A stretch of DNA of 64,000 bases from Sitta carolinensis (GCA_032173965.1 CM063283.1:80850743-80914742); one strand, 5' to 3'. Shown: positions 1 through 14,344, counted from the stretch's first letter. Notes: a model not told the origin generated them from the letters alone. Numbers and translations: made by a program.

Positions 1-1553
1 GAGCTCTAGCTCTGGTGCTCAGCTCCTTACTAACCTGGATGATACATGCAATAGTGGATTTTCCCTAGCATCTAACAACTGAATGTCTTATTTTTGCTTT
101 TATTTGGGGGCAAGGGTAGGTTTCATCTAGAAAATGCAATTGATTCAATAACCAAACCCATTTTCCACCTTCGTAGGAACAGACCTGGACAAATGATTCA
201 GTGACACACTAGTTTCTTCATCCTCCATCAAACCCTCATACCATGCAATGCACAGGCCGGACAACACATGCACCAACTGAAGCAGTTCAGAAAGCCACTG
301 TCACTTGCTACAAGAGAAGCTTGATACTTTTTTAATATTCAGTGGGGTTTAGTGATTTTCAAATGTTGCTGTGAAAGTTATACCCACACCTGTCTCATTC
401 TGACTTTTTACGTGAAAATCAGACAGGAAATAGTGCTGCTTCTATCAACCTTTTGCTGGCAAGCTCCTCTTTAGCATCCCACAATAGGCTTTACTTCATC
501 TCATTTAACAGCATGAGCCTAAGAGACAAGTTATCAGTTTTTCCAAGCAGTACAGCTCCCTTAATGCAGCTTGCCCAGCCATTCCCAAAGGCAGGATCAA
601 TATTGCTATATTGAAAAGAATGGTTTTCATGCTTACATAAGAAAAAAGTAATGTCTGTGGCTTTTGTGCACAGTGTAAACAGATCTACTGCAGCGAAATA
701 TTACACTGACTTCCCTTGGCAACTTTGCCAATATCTTTGAAATCATGTAACAAGCTCCATTCTGTACCCCTTCAGCATGGCTGAAGAGATATTTATGGAT
801 TGTATTTAATATGTGTTTCAATGTAAATTACTTTATAAATCTTGATGACAAGAGCTTCCAGGACTTCTCTCCTCTCCCTCCAGGTGGAAGGTGGCTGTGT
901 TGGTTGTAAATCCATAGGCTCATTGTGACTGCTTTTCTGTGCCCCCTTGTTACTTCTGAGTGGAATAGTTTCAAATAAGTGTGTATAAAGCACCTCCCAT
1001 CTCTTCCCTTCCAGCCTGGCAGTGTGTAAAGCTACAGGAAAAGAGGATTTTAAAGGCAGCATATGGTCAGCCTGCTGGATCAGTGGTTTGTCTATTAGGC
1101 TACAATAAAAAAAAGTGGCAACCATAGTCTTTCCAGGATTAATGCCATAAAAAGAAAGGACTGATTTCTGCTCTGTTATCAACATATGATCTAAAGGGTG
1201 AAGTCAAAGAGAAAATACTCACAGCTCTGCGAGATCGACTAGGCATTAAAGCTCTGACTGGCATCAAAACTCTGAATGGCATCAGTAAGTGAGCATTTTC
1301 CACTGCCAAATTCTTTCTGTTCCCTACAGATGCCCTGAGCAGGACTCCAAATTGCCCTGCAGGATTTGCACTTCTGTAAATCATAGAGCATAAGCCACAG
1401 CACAGCTGCATATGCTAGTCCCTTGGAGCATAGGGGGTTTTTTTGGTTTTTTTTTGCTGTATTCTCTACTGTGTCAATACATTCTCCAGCACTGTTGTGG
1501 CCGATGTAGTCCCTGCATAATTTGTTTGTATTTTTCCCAGTATTACAGAGCAC
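1..1553. other. AT-rich intergenic sequence, no gene seen
   Basis: I see no coding exon, RNA gene or recognisable transposon here. Open frames on both strands are short, overlap one another and have no family resemblance. A T-rich patch lies near 1435-1457. The stretch ends where a passerine LTR begins. Confidence 0.6.
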
Positions 1554-2428
1554 TGTATTGGATTTTTGTGGCCAGGTTTTGACAGTGAGGGAGCTAAAAG
1601 GGTGGCTTCTGTGAGAAGTTACTGGAAGGTCCCCCCATGCCTGATGGAGCCAATACCAGCTGGCTCCAAGACAAACCTGCTACTGGCCAAGGCTGAGCTC
1701 ATTAGTGACGGTAGTAGCACTTCTGAAATAATAAACTTGAGAAGGGAAAAAGACCAGCATCAACTGCTGCCAGAGAGAGGAGTGAGAATATGTGAGAGAT
1801 AAAACCCTGCAGACATCAGGGTCAGGGGAAGGCAGGGAAGGAGGTGGTCCAGGTGCTGTAACAGACATTCCCCTGGACCCCATGGTGAAGATTGTGGTGA
1901 GGCAGCTGTGCCCCTGTAGCCTCTGGAAGTCCATTGTGGAACAGAGATTCATATGTAGCCCATGGAGGACCCCACACTGGAACTGGTGGAAGTCCAAAGG
2001 GGGCTGTGATGCCATGGGAAGCCCACACTAAAGCAGGCTCCTTGCAGGATGTGTGGCCCATGGATAGAGGAGACAGAATTGAAGAAGGTGTGCTGGCAGG
2101 ACTTGTGACCCCATGGCAGAGCCACCCCAGAACAGCCTGTTCCTGAAGGACTGCATCCCATGGGAGGGACCCATGCTAGAGCAGATGATAAAGAACTGAA
2201 GCACATGGGAATGACTAATGCTGGACTAATGCTGGAAAAGTTTGTGGAGGACTTTCTCCCATGGGAGAGATCCCACGCTGGAGCTGTGGAATAATCCTTT
2301 CATCTCTCCCTGTCCTTATCTCAACCAATGAGCCCTTCATCATATTTTTTTTCCCCTGTCCAGATGAGGAGGTGAGTGATAGTTGCTTTGGTGGGCATCT
2401 GGCATCCAGCCAGGATCATACCACCACA
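1554..2428 (+). mobile_element. Passerine-type solo LTR, plus orientation
   Basis: This GC-richer block begins with TGTATTGGATT and ends in CCACCACA, so it has the TG...CA ends of an LTR. Internally it carries the repeated 'CCCATGG' and 'CACGCTGGAG'-like units typical of an abundant songbird LTR family. I recognise the layout but cannot fix the Repbase name (TguLTR5-like is my best guess). The same sequence, diverged, recurs at 15293-16343 in the opposite orientation. No retroviral coding sequence flanks it, so it is probably a solo LTR. It is old: I could not find a matching target-site duplication, and it is shorter than the copy at 15 kb. The short open frames inside it are not genes. Confidence 0.8.
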
Positions 2429-4448
2429 AGTTGTTGCTGGGACCAATAAAAGTTACATCTTCTCGTTCTAATGTTAGTTAAATATAAAGGGGATGTTTCC
2501 AGCTTTTATTTAGACAGAGACATTTTCACTAGCACAACAGAAGCATGCTGCTGAAAGATTCACAGACTTATAATGAATATACATTACTTGTTATGGTTTG
2601 TGTACAATGCACTCTCTTTCCCTTAAATAATAATAACAGCACAAAGTAACTATAATCTCCTTTGGATTCAAAACCTAGAAACCTAAAGGGTCAAAGGAAG
2701 ATAACTGAAGAATAAACAACTTACTGCCAGAAGGCCTCAGTTTTCTTTAGTGAAGCTTGTGCTTGTCTCTATTGGAAAGTGCTTGAGATGTCAAAAATAT
2801 ATAAATAAAAAGGTCAAATTATCTACCTAAATATATATATATATGTTTTTTCCATGAGGCAGAGCACAAATCTCCCACTATCTTTTAGGGCATTTATGCA
2901 TTGCTACTTTTAGCAAGACCAATAGATAAAGCACCTTATCTGCAGCACCAAGGAACATTCTTGGATTATCTGTGCAGATGCCTTGACATCTGGCATGCAT
3001 TTGTATTTATTTGTGATTTTAAGTCAAAGTTTGAGTATCTTAAAATCAGAAATGTTGACTGGAAGTGAGCTCTGGCTGTTCTGTAAATCAGCTTCCTGTG
3101 AAGCAGAATTTTCATGAGTTCTACACCAGGTCAGCCATGATGACTAAGAGTTTCCATTACAAATGCTGAAAAAGAAGATTTATGAGCCAATCGTTTTTTT
3201 ATCAGTAACATACATCTGCTTTTATAAATGTGAAATTTATTGAATAAAATTAAAATATATTTTCCAGAATTTTCACCAGGTTATTGCATTGTCAAACTTC
3301 ACAAAAAAATAAAAATTTAACAAAAATGAAAATATTTTTCACATTTTTTATTGGAAACCTTCTTTTTATCCACTTTGTTCTTGAGATTTTTCAGTTGTAT
3401 TTAACTGCAAATTCAATTTTTTATTCCAAGGATCATTTAATCCCCAAATATGTGGTTCCCTAAACAGACTAATAAAAAAAAAAAAAAAAAAAAAAAAACA
3501 CAAAAAAAAAACACCAACCTTGCAGAAATCAGTGTTATAACTGAGATAATAATTACCTCAAATCCTAGCTGACTTTTTTCATAATGTCCATGATTTTGAT
3601 CAAAGTTCCCTTAGTGAAACATGAATTACAAAAGAAAAGTAGGAGCTTTTTTCTTTTGATAAAATGGAACAGAAATTATGCAATCTACAAAAAAAGCTGA
3701 TGCTTTGGTTTTCAGTCCAAGGTTAACAACAGAAATATTAGACTATTCCCAACCAAAGGTGATAGAGGACTCTCCACTGATCAAGGAGTACATAGAACTT
3801 CATTGGACATGAAGCCAATGTATCATTACATAAAGATATTTCTTTCCCCATTTCTCAGCCTGCATTGCTTACCTGGATTTGACTTCCCCTAATTTAAATA
3901 ACATTTCATATCTTCAAAGCACTGTACATGCATTAAATAATTTCACTCATTAAAATTTGACATTGCTGCCTAATGATAAATTCCTAAATGCAGTGGATTT
4001 GAAAACTTTCTGTTAAGCATGCCTTGATAAGCTTATTCAAGTATATAGCAGTATAAACTGTGTTTTGATGTTGTTAGATCTGTAACCCTTTGTTGATTTT
4101 ATGCTTCAAGCTAATGAGGAGTTACAATGATTACTGAGTTTCTGCTCCAAGAAAGGAGGCAGGAGTTTCATTTTCTTGGGGGAATTTTGATAACCCAAGC
4201 AGGCATTACTTCATTTCAGTGTTTCGAAGTCTCCGTGACAGCTTTGTCACAAAGATGTACAAGCTTCCTGATAGACGAGTTTGGGACCATATTTCTAATG
4301 CTGCAAGATAAACTTTTTGTTCTAACTGGAATGCACAAATGGAGACACCTGGCATGTATTTACTTATTAGGTCAAGAGATTAATGTCCTTTGCAGCAGCA
4401 ATGCCCTACATGGCCTGCAGTTGTTATCACAGATTGGCTCCACATAAC
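2429..4448. other. AT-rich intergenic sequence
   Basis: No gene is seen. The first 30 bases, just outside the LTR, include an AATAAA (near 2445). A 25-base A run sits at 3474-3498, followed by another A-rich run. A small (TA)n tract lies near 2830-2845. Confidence 0.6.
3474..3498. repeat. Poly-A run, 25 bases
   Basis: An uninterrupted A tract is followed by CAC and a second A run. No retroelement body is recognisable just upstream, so I call it low-complexity rather than a retroposon tail. Confidence 0.85.
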
Positions 4449-4546
4449 CTTTATTTGTATTTGTATTTGTATTTATTTGTATTTATATTTGTATTTGTAT
4501 TTGTATTTGTATTTGTATTTGTATTTGTATTTGTATTTGTATTTGT
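4449..4546. repeat. (TATTTG)n hexanucleotide microsatellite
   Basis: About sixteen tandem TATTTG-type units, with a few units altered to TATTTA near the left end, run directly into the truncated 5' edge of a CR1 element. The right part of the array is pure. Confidence 0.9.
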
Positions 4547-4975
4547 GATGCTCCAGAGGGCTGGAGCACCTCTCCTCTCAAAACAAGCTGCCATAGTTGG
4601 AGTTGCTCATCCTGGAGAGCAAAAGACTCCAAGGAGGCTTTATAGCAGCCTTCCAATATCTAAATTAGCTAGAAGAGAGCTGGGGAAGCACTTTTTACAA
4701 GGGCAGGTAGAGATAAGACAAGGGAGAATAGATTTAAAATGCAAGAGAGTAGATCTAAATTAGATATAGGGAAGAATTCTTTACTGTGAGGGTGGCAAGG
4801 CACTGGAACACCTTGCCCAGAGCAGCTATGGATGCCTCATCCGTGGGAGAGTTCAAGGCCAGGTTGGATGGGGCTTTTAGCGTGGATGGTCTAGTGGAAG
4901 GTGCTCCTGCCCAAGGCAGGGGGGATTGAACTAGATGGTACTTCAGGTCCCTTCCAAACCAAATCATTCTGAATA
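4547..4975 (+). mobile_element. CR1 LINE 3' fragment, plus strand
   Basis: This is the non-coding 3' end of a chicken-repeat-1 LINE. Landmarks in order are GGCTTTATAGCAGCCTTCC, a block reading TTCTTTACTGTGAGGGTGG, TTGCCCAGAGCAG, TTCAAGGCCAGGTTGGATG, and the terminal CTTCCAAACCAAATCATTCTG. CR1 copies normally end in tandem ATTCTRTG octamers; only one degraded unit is left here. The element is truncated at its 5' end and encodes no protein. Confidence 0.9.
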
Positions 4976-4980
4976 TCACT

Positions 4981-7900
4981 GCTGGGACCACTTCTACATT
5001 TTTCCACTTTTCAGAGGCAGATCTGAACAGTTCAGTCTAAGGGCAAATAAAACTGGTGAGTGACTACAAGGAGAGGGATATTAGGACTCTGTGTCCTGAA
5101 GGGCTCAAGGCCATAGGTCTGTCTGGGTGTTGCATAATTAATCCTGGAACACAAGATATTCCAAATATTGCAAAAAATGAAGATGATAACCTGTTTGCAA
5201 AAGGAGATCAGTAGAGAAAGCAGACCATGTGTCTTAATTCTATTGATCTTCCCCTGTTTTTAAAAGACAATTTAGATAACATCATCTGTTGAAGAGATCC
5301 ATGGGTGGAAAAAGGGTGCACAGGAATGACCATAGAGAAAGTCTTGAAGGGTCCTGAGGGTAATTAAAATCTTGAAATGTTCTGTTGTCAAGAGCATTAA
5401 GTGGTTCATTAGATGTATAGGTCCCTTCAATAATATCAAGGATGTTTTACTTTTCCTTCTGACATACCAGGCTGCAGACAGTGAAAGTGTAAATCCCTCT
5501 TCTGAGCAGTAACACCCATTAAGCATTGATAATATGATCTGCACTGCAGAAACCTGACAGAGTGATAGGCTAAGTAATCATTAGTCGTAAACAATATTGT
5601 GTATAATAACAGTGAATCATCAGACAGAAAACAGAGCACTATTTAGTTCTAAAGATGAATTAGGACGATTTGCTCTGTGCATTAAATAAATTTCCCTGCA
5701 GTACTTTAGACTGCTTTGTTTTCATACCTTCAGTTGCATCTGCTCCTCCTGAGAGTTGCTGTAGTCGCTTTACTGAGCTCCTGTTTTATAAACAGAGAAG
5801 TCATCTCTCTTACCCTGCCCTTACCAGCTTGTCTCAGCATATGCTGCTAGCTTTCACAGTTGACAGACACTCTGACAACTGGCAGTCTGTCTGTCAAGAA
5901 GAACCTTAAAGATGAAAGTGTTGAGTAGAAAGTTCAGTTCAGGATCATCTCCATGGCTTTAGGAGAATGTTTGCAGCAGAGATATTATAACAGAATGATG
6001 ATAGAATCATCAACATTGCTTTCCTAAGAACATGAAATCTACTTTAAAGGGGTAATACTTACTTTATAAAATGTTTATTTACCAAAAAATTGCATATTTT
6101 AAAAATCAATCTCTCTCTTCCTTTCTCTGGGCCAAGCACAGTCCTTGCAAAAGACAACCACCTCTCACTGTGCAGTGAGAAGTGGGCGCTCTGCCTCAAG
6201 GTGACCCTCCTAGATTTAACTCCCTCTCCCTCCTCTCCCAGTTTGGATACTTCGCCAGGTTGCTGTCACCTTCTTCTTGATTCTTCTCACCTTTCAGAAC
6301 ATTGTCTACTTTCCTTCTGCCCGGCTTATGTCAGGTGAGGAGCTGATCCAACGCCGTCACACCAGGCAACTGGCGCTGGGCCGAGCAATATTGTCCCTTT
6401 GCTGCTGGCAGCGAGAGCAGGAGGAGAGGAGGCAGTGACCTGCCTTGCAGCACTGACAGCAGGGGAGGACTGCCTGTGGCTGGGCTGGGCTGGTGCCAGG
6501 ACCCTCACTGGGTCTGCATTGTGAGACCTCTGCAGGGATAGAGCAATTGTGCTGATATCCCTGACAAGCACTTACATTTTATTCTCCCAAGTGTAGTCCT
6601 TGAGTTTAGGAGTCGATGAAGCAGCTTTGTGCTGCTGTCACTGCTTCTAATTACCAGCTGTAATAAGGCTTCATCCTGATTTCTTCTCCTTGACTTCTAA
6701 AATGATCTTGTGACCTCCTGGGTGAGTGGGCTTTCCTTCCTGATAAGCCAGCAGCAAGAGCAAATCTACAGCACCTGTTTGAATATGAACCAGACTGGCT
6801 TATAGCAAAATAAAAGTGTAGAATGTTATGCAAAATGTTAATCCCAGAGAAATTAAGACTTAATACAAATAGATGATGGGAATACTACACAAACTTCTCC
6901 CTCATCTGTGTTTTATTTAAATTAATCATTCCAGGCAAATTTTGATCAAGAAGAAACATCTTTATATACTGTATACTACCATCTTTTTTCTGAATATAGA
7001 TTTGCATAAATAGACCATTTGTTTTTGATACTCATTTGAAGGACTTTTGATACAGTCACCTTGTAAATCTGCAGACCAACAATGCTACACAACTTGTCCC
7101 AAGCTGTAGTGCGCAGATCTTTAGATGACACTCTAATTCACCTCTTTGGACTCTGAGCAGTTAGATTTTTGGAATTTTTCAAAGTGAGTTTTCTTCTTTA
7201 TTTCTCAGTGAGTTGATTCACCGAGTCACACCATTTACTTCAATTTTTTATATAATAAACCTGAAGGATAATTTAAATTAGCGCAAACCCTCTAAGATAC
7301 GCCAATCAATTCCAAATGCCATCTGTCACAGTACACTCAAAGTGGAGGAGAGAAGAAAGCACCCACTGGTTCAGTTCCTCCATGCTAACCGGCAGGTGCC
7401 TGACTGTCTGTCAGCAGCCCTGTGTTTTTCTGCTTTCTGAGGCTTAATAGGACAACCAGTTGTCCTGATTCGTCCTGGGATACAAAGCAGACTTTGTAAA
7501 AATTACATCCAAAGCTAATATTACACTTTCTCTTTTAAGAGCAGTCAGAACAGCAAAAATTTCTTAATTTTCCTTACCAAATTTAGAGGGTAATTATATT
7601 CTTATCTCTCCATTCTTTACAATTAAACACATAAATATATCTGCCTTGCAGTTTGTATGTACACAGCTCCTTTTTCAACATCAGTGAATCTAAACTTCTC
7701 ATTTTGCTTTTAGGGTGAGGTCTGCTGCCCCAGAGTATCATTTACCTTTCTGTTTTTATGTTTCCAAAACAAAAGTGCTCAAGAATAATGGATTGTGGTT
7801 TTCTTTAGATTTGCTGGGACAAGAAGGGTGACAGGCTTTTTTTGGTGTGGGAAAGTGGTGCACATATATAACAATTGTTTAAATACTGACATGCTTTGCT

Positions 7901-10900
7901 TTACCTCCATTCTCTCATCTGTACAGGCATTAGCTGCAACCTGGACACTTGTGCCATCGCCAGTACCAAATACACCAAGAGCAGATTACTTGGCAGAGGT
8001 GGACCATATCATCCAAGCTTATCGCTTCCTGTCTGTAAACCAGACTGCAGTTAGTGGGCTATTCCACAGAAACTTTTCTTCTTGTTTTTCCCCCTCTGCT
8101 GTGATCCACAGCCACAGTAATACTAACACTGCAGCTGGTTCTTCAGCAAGGGGAGCTTTTCTTAGATTTTCCAAATCCTTTCCCCAGGATGTCTCTGGTC
8201 TCTAAGTGGACCCTACCAGCAAGGCATTTTTCTGCTATTTCCTGATTATTATTAAAGGACAAACAACATATGAAACTCTTGTAATTTTTATCCCCAACTT
8301 TCCCCAACCAGCTGTCTTTATTCAGCCACTGAAGTGATCTGTGAATTTATTACCTTCATTCCCTCATGAAATTAGGAACTTCAAAATCCTTTCCTTCTTC
8401 TCTGAAGCTTTGATGAGCGCTAATGATAAAAACAGCATTTAGGTTGCTGGGATTTTGGCAACAGCTGAGAGCACTGAAATGTCCTTTCTTTGCCTGAGAG
8501 GGTTGCTTAGAGTGGGTGAATTGCTTGATCTCTTTTTTTCTCACAGGACCTTTAATCTAGGTGCTGGGAGGTTATGTCCTATGCCTCTGAAGGAAGGCTA
8601 AAACTGTCTTCTTCCAAAGTCTTATGTATTTGCTAGGAAAAAAACAAAACTATCACTGCAGTGTCAACAGCTAAAGTCAGAGCTTCACTGTGCAAGGAGA
8701 AGAGGAAGAACTAGGTACTGTGCTAAATAGTTGCACAATCAAATAAGACAAAGGAACGGTTGAGGAAGGACTTATTAGACCCTTAGGGTCAAACCATCCC
8801 ATCTTCTGAGTTTTTATGGATATTTTGTGCCTGTTGTCAACCAGACACTATTTTCAAATATAAATATAAAATACAGTTATGCTGGAAATCAGGACAGCTA
8901 CAGGTCATTAAACAACATATGTTCAGATGCACTGATGCCATGAATAACCTACTTAAGGGATGATGCACAAGACACAAACTAATTTTATATTTGATAAACA
9001 GAATGTATGCTAAGAGTGGGCAGGTTGAAAAGAGCATATTTTTTTATAGTAGTTGTTTTTTCCTAAACAAATAATATCTACTTTCACTAGAGAAGCAAAA
9101 TATATAAACTTTTAAAACTCATTTGTAGATTTTAATCTGTAGAATTTCTTTAGACAATAATAAACTATTGTAACTATATTTAATGACATAAAAAGGTTCT
9201 TCTGCCACATAAACCTCTAGTTTCATTCAACATAATATTAAGTAATATTAATTAATTAATATTATCCCATAATATTGAATTCTGTAGGTTTCAAAAAAAA
9301 AATTCTACAGAACTTACACAGACCCTTTTGGCTATTATCACTTCTGGAGTATTGTTTGAGAAAAATTCATAATGACTATAGAAGTAGTCAAGAGTACACT
9401 TTGCAAATCCATGTGGATATGAGTTTCATTATGGCTTGTACTCACTCCATACACTAAATAAATTAATCTCAATTTTATTTCTTAGAATAAATCTCAGCTG
9501 AAAAGATGGAATCTGTTGTTTGTTCTTACCTTTTTGATTTAATTTTCCTAAAACAAATACAAAATTAAAATTAAAAATTATCTTGTGGAGTGTTCATGTA
9601 TTTGAATTGATTTTCATTAGCAGGCACTTTCCATTTCCATGCATAAGGTGTCCACCTCCACCTTCCTCATCCCATCTGAACTAGTCATCACATTCTTCAG
9701 CAAGGTGTTCTCTGAGGGAAGGAGCACCTATACATGTGCAGGTCTCCTTCTCCTGAGTCAGAAAGTTCCTGCACAACATTCATTCTCAGCAAGAAGAGTG
9801 CTGAAACAACCAGATATAAACATTTGACAAAGGGATTATGACCTCTTTTTAGTATACCCCTTCCTACAGAGACACTGCCTTTTCTTCAAGTATTTAAAAA
9901 TTAATTTTCTTCATGTTCTTTTATCACACTGTAACTTCCCCTGACTTCCTCTGCAAATTCCTTTGTAATGTCTGAGAGGTCTAAAAAGGCTAACATCTAT
10001 CAGCCACATATCAGGTTGACTGATGCCTTCCATGGTCTGCTATGAGCAGCCTGCTTCTCTGCTCCAGGGCTGCACAGCAAGCTTCTCATCTCCAATCAAC
10101 TCCAAAAGCTGCCTGTGCCTACTGGTGCTCAGAAACTCCACAAGCATGATGTAAAATATATTATCTGTAATCATGTAAATTTGTACAGTCAGAGAGTTGA
10201 TTTTTATTTGCTTGGCAGGAGGCTTGCAACACTCCAAACCTTTTAAATTGCTAGGTACGACTGCTGTGACATTTCAATTCAGCTGTGTTCATCCCAAATG
10301 ATAGAATGACCATCTCTGACCTTTCACATGCACGTTTATGCATAAAGCTCGACAGTAAGTAAATGTTTGAAATCTCTCCGAGCACCAAAGGCAGCTTCTC
10401 CTTTGCATGTATATGTGCAAAGATTTAGAAAGTTTTCATTAATATTCTGCTAAAGTAAGCCTGTGAAATTTTACTGTTAGCAGTAGCACTCAGCCTCAGA
10501 GAAATAATAAGTGAAAGACAATATGTGTTATGCATTCACATCAAACCTTGACAGAAAAGCAAAGCATTATCTAGGGCTGTGCTCCTCTCAAACGTTCATT
10601 CCCCTCACCCCTGGGCAGAGCTGCCAGGCTGATGTCGAGCTGTGTCACTTGTGGCCCACTCCTCAGCTGCACTGTGCTGGCAAATGTCAGGCAGAGACCT
10701 GAATCCATACTGTGCCATTCCATTACTGCTTTCTTCATTCAGCCAGAGAGCCCAAAAAAAAGAGGAAAGTGCTAGCTATCAGGAAAAAAATTTATGAAAG
10801 CATAAGGGCATATGGCATGCAGCAAATTAAGTGATTTAGTGCATTTCCTAAGTAATCTCTTGCAAACACAGATCCTCAGAGGTTCTGCGTGTTGATCAAA

Positions 10901-12960
10901 GCTTGTTCCTCTATCAAACAACAGCATGTAAATAACAACTTATTTCTTCTTTCTGGTAGAAGGTTGAAGGGCACCTTTGAGAGCTTTATCTATCAATGTA
11001 CATAAATTTTCTGTTCACAGCCCCTCACAGGATTTGATATAACAAAAAATGACCAAAAATGCTGCCTTTCATGTTACCTTCCATAACAAGAACATCCTTT
11101 TCTTTAATGTGAGGAATTGGCTTCTTAAAGGAATAAAATAAATTACTTTATAATCCTTCTATGAGAAGCATCTGGTCCAAATCTTTTGGCAACATGTCAT
11201 ACAGCTAAATTGAGCAACAAATCTGCAGCCTCCTGTCTGTGCATGAATGGAGACATGATCTTTGGATCATGAAGAGAAGGGCTACTACAAACCCTCTTGC
11301 ACCTCTCTAAAAGCCAATTAATTTCAATAAAGACTTTGTCAGCAAATACATTTTTTTGATTTATACCTGTGCTACTTGTCTAGAAACCATGTTTACACAT
11401 GAAGTGTGATGCATGCCAAGGGGAATCCCAATTATTTACTCTTGAATCACTAGAGAATAAAGCAGAAAATTACTTGCCTTACCTGTGATATATTTTGACA
11501 TAGCTTTCCAAAAATACTTCCCATTGTACAATGAAAAAAAAGCTAGATTTCAAGATACTCTTACAGTATAAAGCAGACAAAACCTACTGAGTCCATCTTA
11601 AAATACCCAATTGTCCAACAGTTTTGAATAAAAAAGATTTGGGACTGATCCCTAAAGATGTTCCACAGCAATGAAATCATTAACTCTCTGGTTAGTAAAA
11701 CTGCTTCTAAATTAGATTTTTTTCTTGTGAAAAAATAAAACATTCCAGCAAAACTTGCGGTGGTTTTGAGGAATATTTATTTTATTATATAAAAATACTT
11801 TTGAAAGTAAAGTTATGACAAGATCACCAAAACAGTGCTCTGCAGAGCAAAATTTAAATAGAAAGTGAATTACAGTTCACTAGAATTCTCAGACACAATA
11901 AAACTTGTCCACTGCAACAGTATTTTGGAAAATCAGAACATAACCATCTAGGCAAATGTTTTTGCCACCTATATTTCCTTTTAAACATGTGAAAAATGTG
12001 CATTTTCATCTAACTACCATTTAGAATTTAGGATTATTACCTTGATTTTAGCCCTTGAATTGAAAAAGTGACTGAGCATTCAGCCGTTTGTCTGCCAGAA
12101 GCAGGAACAAAAAGAACTCGAAGATCTCATTTTAAAATATGAAGGCACTTTAGGTTGACACTTCAGATTATTTTGCTGAGGTGGGGTCTCTCCTGTTCCA
12201 CTTCTTGCCAAGGTTTTTATTCATGGTAGTGAGCATCTAATGAAGGAGGAACCTCTTCAGTAGTGAGATTTCGGAATGACTATAAGGAGCTGTAAGAGCT
12301 CTAGAAAATATCACAAATATTTCCTGAAAAACCCTAAACCCTGAGAGGAGAGTTCACTTTCTGTCACCCTTTTTAATAAAGCAAAAGACTAGAGTGAAAA
12401 GGATGGATGGCTGCCCTCCTGCAACTCTAAAACTCAGAAACTGCAGACAAGTATGTGAGAGAAAAAAATATTATGAGGGCATTAAGACGATTTTGGAACC
12501 CAAGAGGAAGGTGAACCATCCTCCCAAATCTTAGAAACAATATTGTTAAATACAAACTTTAACTTGTTGTTTTAACTCATCCATTTAGAGCAGCTAGTCT
12601 GATTAAACCATCTTGAACTGAACATGTAAGAGAACTATTAAATGCAGCATGTTTAAGGTACTTAAATTTCTTTTAGGTAGAATAACCCTATGCAGATGAA
12701 GCTGGGATCAAATCAATTCTATTGAATTAAATGAAATAAACAAAAACATGCTCATGTCCTTCTGAAATACCATCTTCTGCAGAACTAAAGTGACAGCATC
12801 ACCAAATCCACAAACAAATGAAAAAACACCAAAAAAAACCCCTCCAAATCCAGTAAATCAAAACTTGACCCTCTCAAGCAGAAATTGAAAAATAAATTTT
12901 AAAAATTAGCTTTAATGGTGAATTGAAAGGAAAGAGAAAGTAAAAATTTATTCACTACAA
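4981..12960. other. Intergenic sequence, no gene seen
   Basis: Eight kilobases of mostly AT-rich DNA contain no convincing exon. A locally GC-richer block at about 6180-6540 matches nothing I recognise. A perfect 22-base palindrome lies at 9243-9264. The frames of 60-136 codons in this interval have no protein-family features and several begin without ATG. Confidence 0.55.
9243..9264. repeat. Perfect 22-base AT palindrome
   Basis: TAATATTAATTAATTAATAT followed by TA reads the same on both strands. In such AT-rich DNA it is a modest signal. Confidence 0.85.
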
Positions 12961-13058
12961 CTGTAATAATAATAATAAGAAGAAGTAGTAGTAGTAATAG
13001 TAGTAGTAGTAGCAGTAGCAGCAGTAGTAGCAGTAGTAGCAGTAGTATTAGTATTATT
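12961..13058. repeat. Imperfect trinucleotide repeat (TAA/TAG/CAG)n
   Basis: A run of related three-base units starts as TAA/AGA and continues as TAG with interspersed CAG. It is about 100 bases long. Read on the minus strand it gives poly-Leu or poly-Thr frames, which are artefacts. Confidence 0.9.
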
Positions 13059-14109
13059 TTGGGGCTTTTGCATGAAAAGTATCTTACAGTTGATGACAGC
13101 TTCAAAAAGATGCATGTTTTTCCTATTTGTTAGACAGTTTTTTACCAAGGTACTGTGTTTTGTGGATTCTGTCTACCAGCTGTAAGATTACTGTATCCAG
13201 GTTTGGCCACTCTAGGCCATACTCTCTTTCCACCTGGACATGAGAGCAAAAGTTCTATTTACTTGAAGTTGTATGAAAGGTAATAATCGTGTTCTAACCA
13301 TTTCCTCCTACAGTGGACAGTCAAACTTTTACAAATGCAAGCAAGCAGCTGAAGAGCTTACTGGGACACCGAGACTCTCAGGAAAGTTTGTGGGCACTTG
13401 AAGGAGGAAAGCACAAGTAACTAGCACAGAGGTCAGCAGCTTGTCATGGAAGAGCTGCTAAATTATATCAATGAACATCCCTCTAAAACATGCCCTGAAC
13501 ATGCTATGCTAGAAAGAATACAGGAACATAAGCATTTCTATATGGAAAAAATTAAATATATAAGCCATATCTATTCCTCTGTGCAGATTTCACACCTTTA
13601 AATATTTCTCATGACACTATATAAAAATTGCTGGGATAAAGGAATAAAGGTCTGGGAATGCAATTTACAGGGCTGAACCTACATAGTATATCTGTGTTAT
13701 CTTAAATGTTATAATATTAGACAATTAAGTACCTGTCTATTATTTTACTCTATTTTTATTCATTTTAATTTAGCTTATTATTTTTTCTCACAGTTAGAGC
13801 AAATTCTAACAATGATTAATAGCCACATAATACTAACTTAAGCTAAAGGTGTATTTGATTTAATAATAAGTGTTCTTATTATTTTCACTTATATTTACAT
13901 AGAGATATTACTAATACTAAAACATTATATATTGTAATAGCTAGATGTTCAAGTAATTGCATCATCTATATCTCATCTGGTTTTCAACTGAGACATTTCT
14001 TTTATTTCAGTCGTTCATCTGAAGGGCATGTTAACCTTGAAAGCTATTTCATTAAGTTGAAAAACAACTGCTTTGAAGGAGAGGAAATAGGTTCAGAAAC
14101 TTGTAAAAA

Positions 14110-14155
14110 AGTGTGAGAGTGTATATGTATATGTGTGTGTGTGCACGTGTGTGTT
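14110..14155. repeat. TG-rich alternating tract
   Basis: Short TATG/TGTGTG segments, including TGTGTGTGTGTGCACGTGTG, form an imperfect dinucleotide microsatellite. Confidence 0.75.
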
Positions 14156-14344
14156 TTCCTGGTTCCTGTCCTTCAATTGTGTTGAAAATTATTAATTATT
14201 ATACTTGTAAATAAGATACCCATTAAGATAAGGTAGCTCTTTAAATGATGTTAAATTGATATGCTTGATTATCTACCTCAGAAATTAAGCTAGCAAACCA
14301 GCACACACCTGTACAAGTTAAACGAAATTTGACATTTTTACTGT

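Noticed and set aside
1566..2206. Overlapping open frames of 60-111 codons on both strands
   Set aside because: They lie wholly within the passerine LTR and recur in the copy at 15 kb; by-products of GC-rich repeat sequence.
12899..13148. Poly-Leu and poly-Thr proteins on the minus strand
   Set aside because: Translations of the trinucleotide repeat at 12961-13058.
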